A DNA stretch of 64,000 nt from Sipunculus nudus (Eukaryota; Annelida; Sipuncula; Golfingiida; Sipunculidae). Of this stretch, positions 39,851 through 50,968 are shown in pieces. How positions within the stretch are numbered: position 1 is the first letter of the stretch; the number at the start of each line of letters is the position of its first letter. The notes beneath the pieces were generated by a model. That model did no database searches and was not told the DNA's origin. It saw nothing but the letters and a program-made list of their open reading frames with translations. Made by a program: the position numbers and the translations under genes. The stretch is from NCBI GenBank assembly GCA_026874595.1, contig CM049306.1, positions 46,440,019 through 46,504,018 of the forward strand, written 5' to 3'.

Positions 39851-40660
39851 GTTTTTATATGGAGCCTATCAGAGTGATCTATCGAATAGTCATTCATTCT
39901 GTGCTATATAATCAAAACTACCAAACATCAAGATTCTTATTCATGTTTTTCATTTTTTTACCATATATATATTCACATATAATTGTATATTACAAGTATA
40001 TATTTCATTTTTTTCAGAATATACCTTAAATTATTTATAAATTTCAAATTAAATGAATTAATTAAAATAGCAGTAATAATAAATGGGAATTAACACAACT
40101 CCTTTCATCAGGACAACTCACTAATCAGGACAAAATCCTCCAGACCCATGAGTGTCTGACTAAGACGAGTTTCACTGTATTTGTACTCCTGAGAGTGCAA
40201 GAATTCTAGCTTTAAAAAGAGCCTTAACAGGATGAATATTTGGAACAAATCTTCTACTACATTATTTAGTATTTTAGTTTGAACATATTTAAATAGGATT
40301 GAAAAACCATTATTGTGGTTAAGTTGTAGGGATTTAATCTGAGTAGTTGGTTAAAATCTGGATGAAGCAGGTGTTTTCCTTTACCAGACTTTGACACAGA
40401 TTTTTAAAATAAGTGATGATCAGTGTGATTTATATCACTCTCAAGATTGTTTGATTATCCATACTAAAATTAATTAGCAATATGCAAAACTCACACAATA
40501 GCCAGTTCTAATACAGTTGAATTCTTCATATAAAAAAGCTGAGGAAAAGTGGAACTTAATTTGATTGCCTATAACAGATGTCATTATTATATATATATAC
40601 ATGTATAGATGTCAGAAATCATCCTAGTTCAGGAGTTTTTGTAAGGAATACAGATCATTT

Positions 40661-40800
40661 CGGGGGCAGATCCAGGGTTTTGGAAAGGGGAGGGTTCAAC
40701 CCAGAAAGACTTAAAGAAAACCTGTAAAAAGGTCCTCTGGTTAGGAAACATAATTGGTTTGAAACCCTAAAGAAAAGGTTGTTGCAGCTCAATGATGACC
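40661..40800. mobile_element. Diverged relative of the nested insertion
   Basis: It shares 'ggg.cagatccaggg.ttt', 'ttcaacccag(a/g)a(a/g)gact' and 'aaaggtcc' with 39475-39655. The right end is unclear and the copy is probably truncated. Confidence 0.55.
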
Positions 40801-41934
40801 TTACATTGGCTGGCATGATGAACCACGTTGTTAACTGTGACATTTTGCTAAGAGGACATGGCGTATCTTAATAAAATTGTCTGACATGTATTCATATAAA
40901 TATCAAAAACAGTTCCATGTATCCCATAAAGTACTCCAGCCTGTTGACAAATGTTGTTTTTAACTTTATATATCACTGAAAAAATCATAGACTGTGTATG
41001 CTTCTATGCTGGCTTTCACTGCTTTTATACTCCAGCAATGATAATACATCAGCACTGTCAGAACACAGGGACAGCTTACAAGTAAGGCTGATATTTATGT
41101 ATATATTCATTGGAACAGCAGACTGTGTATTGCTGTTGCTTTGTTTGACTCGGGCTGGAACTGAAGGTGTAAAATGGCAGAATAATTCAGCCGTTGTGTG
41201 TGGCCTGACTCACATTATCCTTGGTTGATGTATTGTATCTTTTTTTTTTACTTTGCAGAATTTTTGGTATTTTCTATCCACCTTAAAGTATATTTTTCCT
41301 CAGCAGTGTTTAAGGAGTTAATGTTACACAGAGTAATCTTAAATAAGATGGTTCTTCCATTTTATCTGATTATATGAAAAACGGCAGATTTATGAGTCTT
41401 TCAGTTTTCTAGCATTAAAGACTGATCATTTTTGGGCAGGCAGTTTTTACAGTTAATAGAAATGGCATAGTTCGTGGTGGGGATGAAGAAAAGTCAGCAC
41501 AAATACAGTGTCCATATTTCCACATTCAAATAAATATTTCCATTTGCATGTTACAGGCTAATTGAAAATTACAGAAAATTTTGACAGTCAAACTCCATCA
41601 TTCTAAGACAAGTAAATGAATAAGACAAAATATTTCCAATATGAAACAATATTAAAATGAATATTCTTTAAAAAAATCTTTTAAGGGTTAAGCAAACTCA
41701 AAATTTTTTCAAAGACAGATTGGTTTAAATATTTAGCTGGCTAAACTTTTTCATTTCAAAATTTACCATTCCAGGTGTGCCCATTTTCACAAGACTATGC
41801 ATCTTTGTGTATCCAAGTTAACCTCCAACAACATGAACAGGAAGGCACTTTGAAGACAAACAATCTCTTACAAACATTGCTATTTCACATTTTAAAATAG
41901 ATTATTCAATATGAAGATGAACTTGCTTATATAT
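40801..41934. other. Intronic stretch, nothing recognised
   Basis: AT-rich, no exon or clear repeat. Confidence 0.45.
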
Positions 41935-42370
41935 ATTGACATTTGCCATTTTAGAATTTCAGAAAAATTATGCACTTTGAAGATGATGTCTTTTATATTA
42001 ACATATTAGTTTATAAAAATTAGCCTTGTGACTTTTGACCTTCAGTGCAGCTGCTATGGTTACTTGGAGGTATAATGGTCTTTTTTAGTAGACATTTTAA
42101 TGTCAAAATATTCTGATGATCCATTTCTTTTTATTGATACCTGAAGGCATAAAGTTTGATGTTGTGACCTTTGAAACTCCTGAGCATCTTCTGTGAATAC
42201 TTGGATAACATTTTTTTTTTTTTTGTTGACATTTATCATTTCAGATTTGTAGAAAATGAGTTCACTTTGAATACAGATGATCTGTTTCTTTTTATTGACA
42301 CCCCAGTGTATTAAAACTAACCTCATGACCTTTGACATTTAGAGCGGCTGCGGTGGTTACTTGGAGACAG
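41935..42370 (+). repeat. Diverged tandem repeat, ~290-bp period
   Basis: Units near 41935 and 42225 share 'ttgacattt(g/a)(c/t)cattt(t/c)aga', 'gcactttgaa..agatgat(g/c)t' and 'gc(t/g)gc(t/g)(a/g)(t/c)ggttacttggag'. A partial unit lies between. Poly-T at 42210-42225. Confidence 0.5.
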
Positions 42371-43800
42371 GTGTGATATGCTTGATCAATAGAAGTGTCA
42401 GGTTCGGGGGGATTTATACAAGCATGGAGCTCGGCATAGCCACCAAATCATGCAGCTAATCTCCTGGCCTGTCTGCTGTCTGCTGACTGAAAAGAAAATC
42501 ACTGGCCATGGCTTGGCTGTAACAGTCGTGATTTATATGTGCATATTTGGTAATTGAGTAGAGATGCCAAAATAAGACCCCTTGCCAGGTTTATAATCAT
42601 GAATTCTGATCATAAAGAAATGTGATTTCATCTGGTTTCATTAAATGTTCAAAAGAAATGAAATTTTGTATAGTTTTTGGCCATGTGGCATGTGTTTAAG
42701 AATTTCAGTGACATTCTGTTAAAGGATGACCCTTTGGCTAAGGATGTTGTTTGTCAGACAAATGGAAAGACAAAAAAACAAAGATAGACAAAAAGGGATG
42801 AATTTTCTGAATCAGCACTCAAATTTACCATTAAATATTATGGAACCACCAAAATGTTTGCCAATTCTTTCATTTCTGAAGCCCTTATCATCCACAAATT
42901 TCAGTGGAACTCAACTTATAGAGATGTCTGATTGGACAAGAAACAAACAGCCTTAATTACAAAACCAGAGCCACCAGAGTTTGTTGAGGTAATGATAGAG
43001 CCAAAATAAGTGCTAGATGTGTCAATTTGCATCCAATTTAAGAAACTACCAGTTGTTTAACTCTGTCTTCAGTGCCTTGTTTTCCATGCAATACAGATTG
43101 TAAAGTAAACTAAGCACAGTTCTCTCTGAACAACCCATTTATTGAGATTGTACCTGTTTATGGCATCCATTGCTGTGGGAGTTGCCAATAACTGCTATGT
43201 CCACCTACATTGACCAGTTTATAAAAGTCAGTTCTGCTGGCCCCATAGCAAAGCAGTCATGTTAGGTCCAAAACAGGTGTGAAATTTCAGGTACCAAAAA
43301 TATCCCTTAAGTGACTACTGCACAATTTAGAGGAAATAGAATACTTTTTAGCGTTACTGTGAAATTACCTCTCCAGGTTTTTTTGAGAATTTTTTATGTT
43401 ATTTTCACAGTCAGCTCATTGTTCATATCCACTTATACTGTAGTGTGATAAAGTGGTTCCTCTCAGGTAAATAAAGAGACCTGTCAGTTTTGTTTTAAAA
43501 TAGACCCAGTCAGCTATGACTTAGTGACTGTTGTTGGCTTGCAGAGTCCATTAGGACCCCTAACTGTTTGTTCAGGTTTTCTGTGACAGTTAATGCTTTG
43601 TGCAATGTAAGAAAATGGTGGGCAATGATTTTACACTTCTGTTGCTGCACTGATGTATGTAAAACTGCCTCTGTTAGTTAATAAAGACAGGAGAGATTTG
43701 TGTTATAATATTTTGTTAATTTGCAACTTTACTTTATAATGTTCAAGAATTGAAAAATTGGAGCCACTATAGAACGCTGCCTTCACTTCTTTTGAGGAAC
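42371..43800. other. Intronic stretch, nothing recognised
   Basis: AT-rich, no exon or repeat family recognised. Confidence 0.45.
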
Positions 43801-43904
43801 ATATAAATAAAATTGTCTCCTCTCATTCCCTATTTTAACTCTTACCTTTCCCTGTAGATGTCCCTACACTCAACTCTTCTAACATAAACAACTACTAATC
43901 ATCA

Positions 43905-43988
43905 GAAGTCGCCTGAATCGGGAATCGAACCTACGATCTCTAGACTAGGAGCCCTACACGCTACTAAGTGAGCCGTGAAGACGAGATA
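43905..43988 (-). mobile_element. tRNA-like SINE head or tRNA pseudogene, minus strand
   Basis: On the minus strand the text reads CGGCTCACTTAGTAGCG (A-box-like), then 'gggctcctagtctagagatc', then GGTTCGATTCC, a near-consensus B box (complement of 43921-43931). Box spacing fits a tRNA. A stable acceptor stem is not obvious, so a tRNA-derived SINE or decayed tRNA is more likely than a working gene. The body would extend left toward about 43800. Confidence 0.6.
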
Positions 43989-44090
43989 CCAGCAGGAGCA
44001 AGTTTTGTTCATTTATATCTGCGATTGAAGAGGCATCTATCATGAAAATGGGAAACCATTTACTATTTTAACAGGAAAATTAAGCTTTAG

Positions 44091-44142
44091 GTGGGGGCTC
44101 CGCCCCCCACACCCCCATTCAGACGGGGAACCCAGGTTCCCC
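44091..44142. repeat. GC-rich double hairpin
   Basis: GGGGGC-TCC-GCCCCC (44093-44107) and GGGGAACC-CA-GGTTCCCC (44125-44142) are two strong stems 17 bases apart in otherwise AT-rich intron. They probably mark a transposon end; no family recognised. Confidence 0.8.
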
Positions 44143-44189
44143 GGACCCCTCCTCCTCTAATATAATAAACTCCAGCTATGAGCAAAATT

Positions 44190-45849
44190 AAATAAGGGAA
44201 TTCTGAGGAAAAATGATATGTATCGGCCTTTTCCAGGAAACAATTTATTATGTGATACCCGTTGTACTGGCGGTAGGCTGAAGCCGGTTTCTATAGTTCT
44301 GCCGAAAAATTTGTTGACTTGTATAAAACTAGATTGTAGTCACAGCAGAGCCCAAACATTTTCTGTTTCTTACTGGATCTACTCCATTTATCTTGATCTA
44401 CTTAGGAATTTAATGGTCTTCTTGACCCTTGTTGCACCTTTCCATAAAGTTAAACTATAATCTTTTCAACAGATTTTGTATAATTCTGCTTACAGACAAA
44501 CAATCAAAAATTACAGAGACAGGTGAAAACAGCCTCCTTGGTAGAGGTAATAAAATAAAAATCAGTCTTTCAAGGATCTCTCTATAATTTTTTTTCAAAT
44601 TTCCTTCATCTGAAATGTATATGAAATTGGTTTTGATTAAAATGCATAAGAAGGTTTACCGATTAGAAATGAATATATTGTATGGTAATCTGTATAAGCA
44701 AAGAAATATTTATCCGGGAAAGGCAGTCTCTGTTTAAAAACTTGTCTAAAATTGGCTCCAAGTGCAATGTGGAATTTCATTAACACTTTTTTTCATTAAC
44801 TTCTTTTTTTTCTTGTTCAAAGGATTCCTTTTAATTAAGATCTTTAATGTTTTCCTAGAAAATGGGAAACCTTGAGCCCTTGTTTGTGGACAGGCACTGT
44901 ACTGTTTACCATATTTTACCAAAAGTAATCCGCACCCTATTTAAAGCCACAATTTCGGTGGAAAACAAAACAATAATCCTGTGTATAATACACACCACAT
45001 TTCTGCCCTTAATCATGGATGAAGTATATTGTATTTCCCATAGTGACTGGAAAATTTACTGGTTCAGTGGCAGTGAACTTTTGAGATTGACAGTTGGACC
45101 AACTAAGTTTCATAGATCTAGCAAACCTATCAGATTGTTACAATTGTAATCATAGGAAATATTCTATGCTCCTTTAGTTATAAAGTGTTAAAGAATTGTG
45201 CTCAATCAGACCATGACAGAATTTTAAGAAATATGTTAAAGAGCAGGTGACAGGATGCACAGAGAACACCTGACACCTCTTCTGCCCATGAGCATCAACT
45301 GTACTGTTGTTAAAGCGGGGCCTGACTGCATTTGTGCCGCATATGTATCCTGTAGGAAGAGCACTGGAGCTAAAGCTAGAGGCAGCAGTGATCACAAAAC
45401 TGATCAACTGACCATAGCACAGTCCCCAGTAGGCTTATTAAAGCCAAGGAAGCAATCACATTCAGACCAGTATTTCTCACTTAGGTCAAGTTGTTTTGAA
45501 AGTAATTAGTGTCTCATGGGTCATTTCCCAAATAAAAGAAATTCGATCCCCCTCACAGTCCCCAAGGCTAGTGCGTATAGTGCCATCTACCAACTAACAA
45601 TGATATTGTGTGCGGTCATGCATATTCCAATTGGCATATTATTAGTTCTCTGGGTTTGCAAGCCATATTTAAGGTATATATTGTGTTTTGAAATGAAAGC
45701 AAAAAATAAGATCAAATTTTATGTGACTAATATCTAATTGAAAAAAAAAAAATCAATACTGTTCATTTTTCAATATTCCTTTATTACAACTCTACACTGG
45801 CTGATATTTTGACACTCTTACAGCCATCCAACGATGTTCAATGCATCAG
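44190..45849. other. Intronic stretch left of the MULE, nothing recognised
   Basis: No exon or repeat family recognised. The frames at 44862-45149 and 45255-45509 lack domains. Confidence 0.45.
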
Positions 45850-45857
45850 AAAATAGT

Positions 45858-46624
45858 GGTGTCCGCCCGGCTATCCGCTTCCCAGTTATCCGCTTCCCAA
45901 ATATCTGCTCACCAAATATCCGCGTGCCCAGATATCCGTGTCGGTCGAAAACGGTCGAAAATAACCCAGCACGCTTCATATATGCAACGATCTTTGATAA
46001 AGATGATGAGGGAAGACATCAAGGAACATTTTAATACAGGAGCTACCGGTTTTTGAAGCATTTTTGACCAGATCACAACATCGCTTTCGAGGCTGGTGTC
46101 CTGAATTGGGTCAACGGATTACCGCACGTGTGCGATCACTGAACCGCGACGCTCCAAGCGAACTTGTACGTGTGAGCCCATCCCGGCCTTAGTTAAAATT
46201 AGTGTTTTAAAATCATTGTTTTATTAAATTATTATTAATTAACACGTTTTTGTGTCAGCTTTATATACATTCTTGCAGGTTTTTTTATTAAATTACCTCG
46301 AGCGATTGTTTTTGCATCATTCATGACACATATATGTTGACGGACGGACAAAAAATCTGATTTTAAATTTGTTGACATAAAGGTGATTATAGGAGATAAT
46401 ACATATTCCTTAACAATATTTTTTTACCTTAAAATGTTAGCTTGCATGTTTTCATCACGTTAACCTGGGGAAACCCCGCTTCCTTGATATAATTAAGCAG
46501 ATTCGTGCATTCGAAAACCGCTCCGCCGCAAAAGGGTTCTCTTTAAGTGTAATGCAAACATTGATCATGTAACCTTGATTTAATCATTAAGGCAATCACA
46601 CACGTAATTATATAAACAAACATT
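45858..46624 (+). repeat. Left terminal inverted repeat of the MULE
   Basis: This matches 49075-49838 in reverse complement over almost its full length, ending at 'attatataaacaaacatt' before the CT-rich array. Most mismatches fall in the outer 350 bases; the inner part, from 'cttagttaaaattagtg' on, is nearly identical between arms. The outermost 90 bases hold a 15-16-bp direct repeat (see its own entry). Confidence 0.88.
45872..45944 (+). repeat. Subterminal 15-bp direct repeats in the left MULE end
   Basis: Five units of 15 to 16 bases start at 45872, 45887, 45902, 45917 and 45933. The consensus is TATCCGCTTCCCARA; the third reads TATCTGCTCACCAAA and the fifth is truncated. The same series occurs in mirror image at about 49752-49826. 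Repeated subterminal motifs often bind transposase in DNA transposons; that role is inferred here. Confidence 0.75.
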
Positions 46625-46637
46625 ATAACATCTGCAT

Positions 46638-46639
<2 letters not shown>

Positions 46640-46672
<33 letters not shown>

Positions 46673-47712
46673 ATATATATATCATCGGACATATAAAGTT
46701 ATTAAATGAGACAAGTCCGGGGTCCATTATAATTAATTTAACTCTCTTTCCGTCTCTTTCATTCTATCTCTCATTCTCTCTCCTTCTCTGTTTCATTTAT
46801 CCATTCATTCATTCATTCTTTCTTTCTCGCTAAATATATCGTTATTATACAAAATAAGGTTATTTAATGAGACAAGTCTGTTATTCATGAAAATTAAATT
46901 ACCCCCCTCTCTCTCTCTGTCTCTCATTCTTTCTATTATTCTTTCTTTCTCTCTCTCATCAATTCATTTATTAATTCATTCTTCCAATCTTTCTTTCTGT
47001 CTTTCTCGCCAAATACATGGTTATCATACAAAATAAAGTTATTAAATGAGACAATTCTGTGAATCATGAAAATTAAATTATCCCCCCCCCCTCTCTCTCT
47101 CTCTCATTCTTTTTTCCATTATTCTTTCTTTCTCTCTCTCATCAATTCATTTATTAATTCATTCTTCCAATCTTTCTTTCTGTCTTTCTCGCTTAATACA
47201 TCGTTATCATACAAAATAAAGTTATTAAATGAGAGAAGCCTGTGAATCATGAAAATTAAATTATCCCCCCCCCCCCCCTCTCTCTCTCTCTCATTCTTTT
47301 TTCCATTATTCTTTCTTTCTCTCTCTCATCAATTCATTTATTAATTCATTCTTCCAATCTTTCTTTCTGTCTTTCTCGCTTAATACATCGTTATCATACA
47401 AAATAAAGTTATTAAATGAGACAAGTCTGGGGTCCATTTTAATTAATTTAACTCTCTTTCCGTCTCTTTCATTCTATCTCTCATTCTCTCTCTTTCTCTG
47501 TTTCATTTATCCATTCATTCATTCATTCTTTCTTTCTCGCTAGATATATCGTTATCATACAAAATAAAGTTATTTAATGAGACAAGTCTGTGATTCATGA
47601 AAATTAAATTACCCCCCTCTCTCTCTCTGTCTCTCATTCTTTCTATTATTCTTTCTTTCTCTCTCTCTCATCAATTCATTTATTAATTCATTCTTCCAAT
47701 CTTTCTTTCTAA
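46640..47712 (+). repeat. CT-rich tandem array (~160-190-bp units) in left MULE arm
   Basis: Six units each contain 'aaagttattaaatgagacaa', at about 46693, 46856, 47036, 47218, 47406 and 47568, separated by (CT)n, (CTTT)n and (ATTC)n runs and a poly-C tract. Units 1-2 are nearly repeated as units 5-6, 713 bases apart, and units 3-4 are nearly identical to each other. A short (TC)n run stands at 46641-46669. Confidence 0.8.
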
Positions 47713-47908
47713 TTAACCACCCGAATTATGTATATATAAAGTACTCTCCTGTGATTGTTTCCATAATACTATCAGTACTCTGCACGTACGTACGTCTTTT
47801 TGTCAACTTGACTGGTGGCAGCTTGAGTTTCTTCATCGAGTAACTTTTGTTTAAAACTAAACAACACAGTCGGGAAAGTAAAAGTAAACAGCTCCCTTCG
47901 GGGAATAC

Positions 47909-48033
47909 ATGATGGATCAAGACACAGAGACGTTTACGGCACGCGTCGTCAGGAAAGGACGTGGTTACAACCTTGTGTACAGGGATTACACATACGTCAA
48001 AGATCGACAGTTCAATGGAAGGCAACACTGGAG
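47909..48033 (+). CDS. FLYWCH-type zinc-finger exon inside the MULE (partial)
   Basis: The exon opens with tandem ATGs (MMDQD) and encodes DTETFTARVVRKGRGYNLVY, then RDYTYVKDRQFNGRQHWR. It fits the first two thirds of a FLYWCH zinc finger: an F.., a G..L-x-x-x-x-Y-x-Y core, then H/Y-W-R before the first cysteine. A donor (TGGAG|gtattt) falls just where the cysteine part should follow in a second exon, which I cannot find. Open reading to 48124 continues into intronic text (SNSSCSNCPICV), which contains cysteines but not in FLYWCH spacing. FLYWCH fingers are common at the N terminus of Mutator-like transposases, so this is probably a transposase remnant. A captured host exon is possible. Confidence 0.6.
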
Positions 48034-48214
48034 GTATTTATTACAACCTTACAACTTATTTGCTTTGGAAATTATAAGTAATTCCAGTTGTTCCAATTGT
48101 CCAATTTGTGTTGTAATACTATGACTCGGTTATTTGCAGTGCTGATGTACTTCAAAATAACTATGTTTCATATATTTTATTTGTTATCAATCTTGCTACA
48201 GTATGATAACATGG

Positions 48215-48226
48215 GACCCATGGGTC
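48215..48226 (-). repeat. GACCCATGGGTC end fragment inside the MULE
   Basis: On the minus strand the surrounding text is 'attcagctgagcgatgtgac' then 'ccatgggtccc'. This is the same end motif as at 5821 and 19505, so a different transposon family left a fragment inside the MULE. Confidence 0.6.
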
Positions 48227-48479
48227 ACATCGCTCAGCTGAATGTAGGAAAATTTTAGCAAATGCAAAATATACTTAATTAATCAATTATTTAGTTCATA
48301 TTTGCTGAACTGATATTGCATGTGCACTTGAATGTTTTCACTTTTATGGACTACTTTCTACTCATGTTGCAAAATTAATATAAAAAAATATGAAAATCAA
48401 TTAATTTCAAAAATTTATTTTCATGAAGTCATTGCAAATGTGTATTATCGTTTTTACAGGTACAAATAAGATAACAAGA

Positions 48480-49074
48480 TAATACCTAAAAATTAAACTG
48501 AATAAAAGTAACTTTTATTATATAATTTATTATATATAATATAAATACATATATTATATCAATATATATATATATATTATATATCATATAACTATATATA
48601 GTGTATATATGTATGTATATATATGTATATAGCTATATATATGCGTATATATGTGTTTATTTATATATATATATAAAGAAAGAAAGAAAGAATGAATAAA
48701 TGAAGGGATGAGAGATGGAATGAGAGAGATATAGAAAGAAATAATGAGAATAAGGATTAGAAAGAGACGGAAAGATTTCGTGAATTTAATTTTCAAGGTT
48801 CCCTTGACCTGAATCATTTAACAACTTTGCTTTGTACGATAATGGTATATGTAAGTCGTCTAATATTGCATAATTAGACTCAAAAACAGAGATGGAGTGA
48901 GAAGCTAAAGGAGAGAAAAAGAAAGACGGAATAACTGAATGAATTATTAATTAATAAATGAGAGTTAATTTTCATGAATCCCAGACTTGTCGCATTAAAT
49001 TACTTTATTTTGACCGATAACGAGGTATATGACGAGAGAAAGAAAGAATGAATGAATGAATGAGAAAGAGAGAG
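48480..49074 (-). repeat. AT microsatellites and diverged mirror units in right MULE arm
   Basis: 48530-48675 is TATA/GTATAT-type low complexity. 48676-49074 is GA-rich (AAAG, GAAT, GAGA runs). It contains diverged reverse-complement copies of the left-arm unit around 48815-48850 and 49000-49030 ('taaattactttattttgacc'). It is therefore the decayed mirror of the left array. Confidence 0.6.
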
Positions 49075-49838
49075 AATGTTTATTTATATAATTACGTGTG
49101 TGATTGCCTTAATGATTAAATCAAGGTTACATGATCAATGTTTGTATTACACTTAAAGAGAACCCTTTTGCGGCGGAGCGGTTTTCGAATGCACGAATCT
49201 GTTTAATTATATCAAGGAAGCGGGGTTTCCCCAGGTTAACGTGATGAAAACATGCAAGCTAACATTTTAAGGTAAAAAAATATTGATAAGGAATATGTAT
49301 TATCTCCTATAATCACCTTTATGTCAACAAATTTAAAATCAGATTTTTTGTCCGTCCGTCAACATATATGTGTCATGAATGATGCAAAAACAATCGCTCG
49401 AGGTAACTTAATAAAAAACCTGCAAGAATGTATATAAAGCTGACACAAAAACGTGTAAATTAATAATAATTTAATAAAACAATGATTTTAAAACACTAAT
49501 TTTAACTAAGGCCGGATGGGCTCACACGTACAAGTTCGCTAGGAGCGTCGCGGTTCAGTGATTGCACACGTGCGGTAATCCGTTGACCCAATTCAGGACA
49601 CCAGCCTCGAAAGCGATGTCGCGATCTGGTCAAAAATGCCTCAAAAACCGGTAGCTTCTGTATAAAATGTTCCTTAATGTCTTCCTTCATCATCTTTATC
49701 CAAGATCGTTGCATATATTAAGCGTGCAGGTACATTTTCGACCATTTTCGACCGACACGGATACCTGGGCACGCGGATATTTGGTGAGCAGATATTTGGG
49801 AAGCGGATAACTGGGAAGCGGATAGCCGGGCCTGAACC
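49075..49838 (-). repeat. Right terminal inverted repeat of the MULE
   Basis: This is the reverse complement of 45858-46624 and ends in GATAGCCGGGCCTGAACC before the AAAATAGT duplication. Two minus-strand open frames here (49502-49714 and 49696-49881), and plus-strand ones in the left arm, are mirror images with no domain and are not genes. Confidence 0.88.
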
Positions 49839-49846
49839 AAAATAGT

Positions 49847-50538
49847 TGGGAAATTATACCTCTATGTACAATATGCACCAAGGTTTTTAGTTTAGATTTT
49901 ATGACGAAATATTATATTATATGTGGATTATATGTGGGGGAAGACGGTACATTGGGTACATTAATTACTTAGAAATGATCAGGTGAACTTTCATCTAAAC
50001 TGATGAATTGTAAACTGATAGTATTATCAAAGTTCCAGCATGTCTATAGAGCTAGCATGATTTGATTTCAAAGTAACTATCAGTTGTGAACTGAAAATTG
50101 GATATCTAATTTTATATGTGTACACAAGCAACTGAACGGCAGTGCATTCTTCAGAAACTCCCCTTACCCAGTAAAATTCAGCTGATATTTGTTGCACCAA
50201 CTTCTGTGGTTATAGCCAGGATAGGATTGTTCTCAAAACCATTTTGTGTGTTATCATTGCCAGCTGCTATGTCTTGTCACAGGGAATGCATTGATTACAG
50301 ACCTGATGCTAAGATTGTAGTTTACTGATTACATTGTTACTATTTTACTTTGTCGGACCTGTGATATCTGAGTTCTTTCCTGGATTTTCCCATTAAAACC
50401 TTATACACATACACCTACACACCCCTACCATCAAAGAACCAGCCATGCTTGAGATAGATATACATGAAATTTACCATAGTTTACTAAATGTTAACTTTTT
50501 AATTTGCAGATTTTTCAAGTTCTAAACATATCCCCAAG

Positions 50539-50541
<3 letters not shown>
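49847..50541. other. Intronic stretch right of the MULE, nothing recognised
   Basis: AT-rich, no exon or repeat recognised; the frame at 50116-50328 has no domain. Confidence 0.5.

Positions 50542-50610
<69 letters not shown>
50542..50610. repeat. (AT)n microsatellite
   Basis: About 34 uninterrupted AT dinucleotides, roughly 170 bases upstream of the glutamine-finger exon. Confidence 0.97.
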
Positions 50611-50612
<2 letters not shown>

Positions 50613-50782
50613 CTATTTTTGAATGACAATGTGCATTTTCAGAATCATGGATTCTTATGAAAATCCTCTTTTAATCAAAGCCGAGACTTGCTTTAAAATA
50701 TAACCCCAGCTTATTCAAGTACACAGACAACATGCCACCTGGTGGTGAGAGCTGTCACTGATGAAGTCTGTTCCTTTTACAG

Positions 50783-50968
50783 GATCTGCACAGGACTGGC
50801 TGTAGCAGTTTTAATGGCCAGGACAGCGAGGAGGACAGAGTGGTGCTGAAGAGAGTGCTGCTGGCGTACGCTCGCTGGAATAAGTCAGTCGGCTACTGCC
50901 AGGGGTTCAATGTCTTAGCTGCCCTCATACTGGATGTGGTTGAGAGGAAAGAGGACGATGCACTCAAG
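50783..50968 (+). CDS. TBC1D30: TBC1D30-like exon with the glutamine finger
   Basis: This exon is 186 bases, 62 codons, phase 0 at both ends, with acceptor ccttttacag and donor AAG|gtacta. It begins DLHRTGCSSFNGQDSEEDRV and contains RVLLAYARWNKSVGYCQGFN, then ends ERKEDDALK. The YCQG motif carries Q125, the glutamine finger that replaces the Rab switch II glutamine in TBC GAPs. Together with R64 in the preceding exon this gives the full dual-finger catalytic pair. An ATG at 50840 opens the same frame inside the exon but is not a start. Only 593 bases separate it from the next exon. Confidence 0.97.

Larger units (their letters stand above)
45858..49838. mobile_element. Mutator-like element (MULE) with long inverted repeats
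   Basis: The element is 3,981 bases. It begins GGTGTCCGCCCGGCTATCC and ends with the near-complement of that (GGTTCAGGCCCGGCTATCC on the other strand). It is flanked by an 8-bp direct repeat AAAATAGT at 45850-45857 and 49839-49846. The terminal inverted repeats run about 765 bases each (45858-46624 and 49075-49838) with a few percent mismatch. The interior holds tandem CT-rich arrays, one FLYWCH zinc-finger exon at 47909, and a fragment of another repeat at 48215. Long TIRs, an 8-bp duplication and a FLYWCH domain fit the Mutator-like superfamily. No MULE catalytic domain is visible, so this copy is probably non-autonomous. Merlin or a foldback element are alternatives; the FLYWCH exon favours MULE. 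Confidence 0.82.

Noticed and set aside
43905-43988. A functional tRNA gene
   Set aside because: Promoter boxes are good but no convincing acceptor stem could be paired by eye.
46640-47712. CRISPR-like array
   Set aside because: Units are long, CT-rich, without unique spacers, and lie inside a eukaryotic transposon.
46624-49075. A full MULE transposase gene
   Set aside because: Only the FLYWCH exon is recognisable; the rest is microsatellite and tandem repeat with no catalytic domain in any frame.
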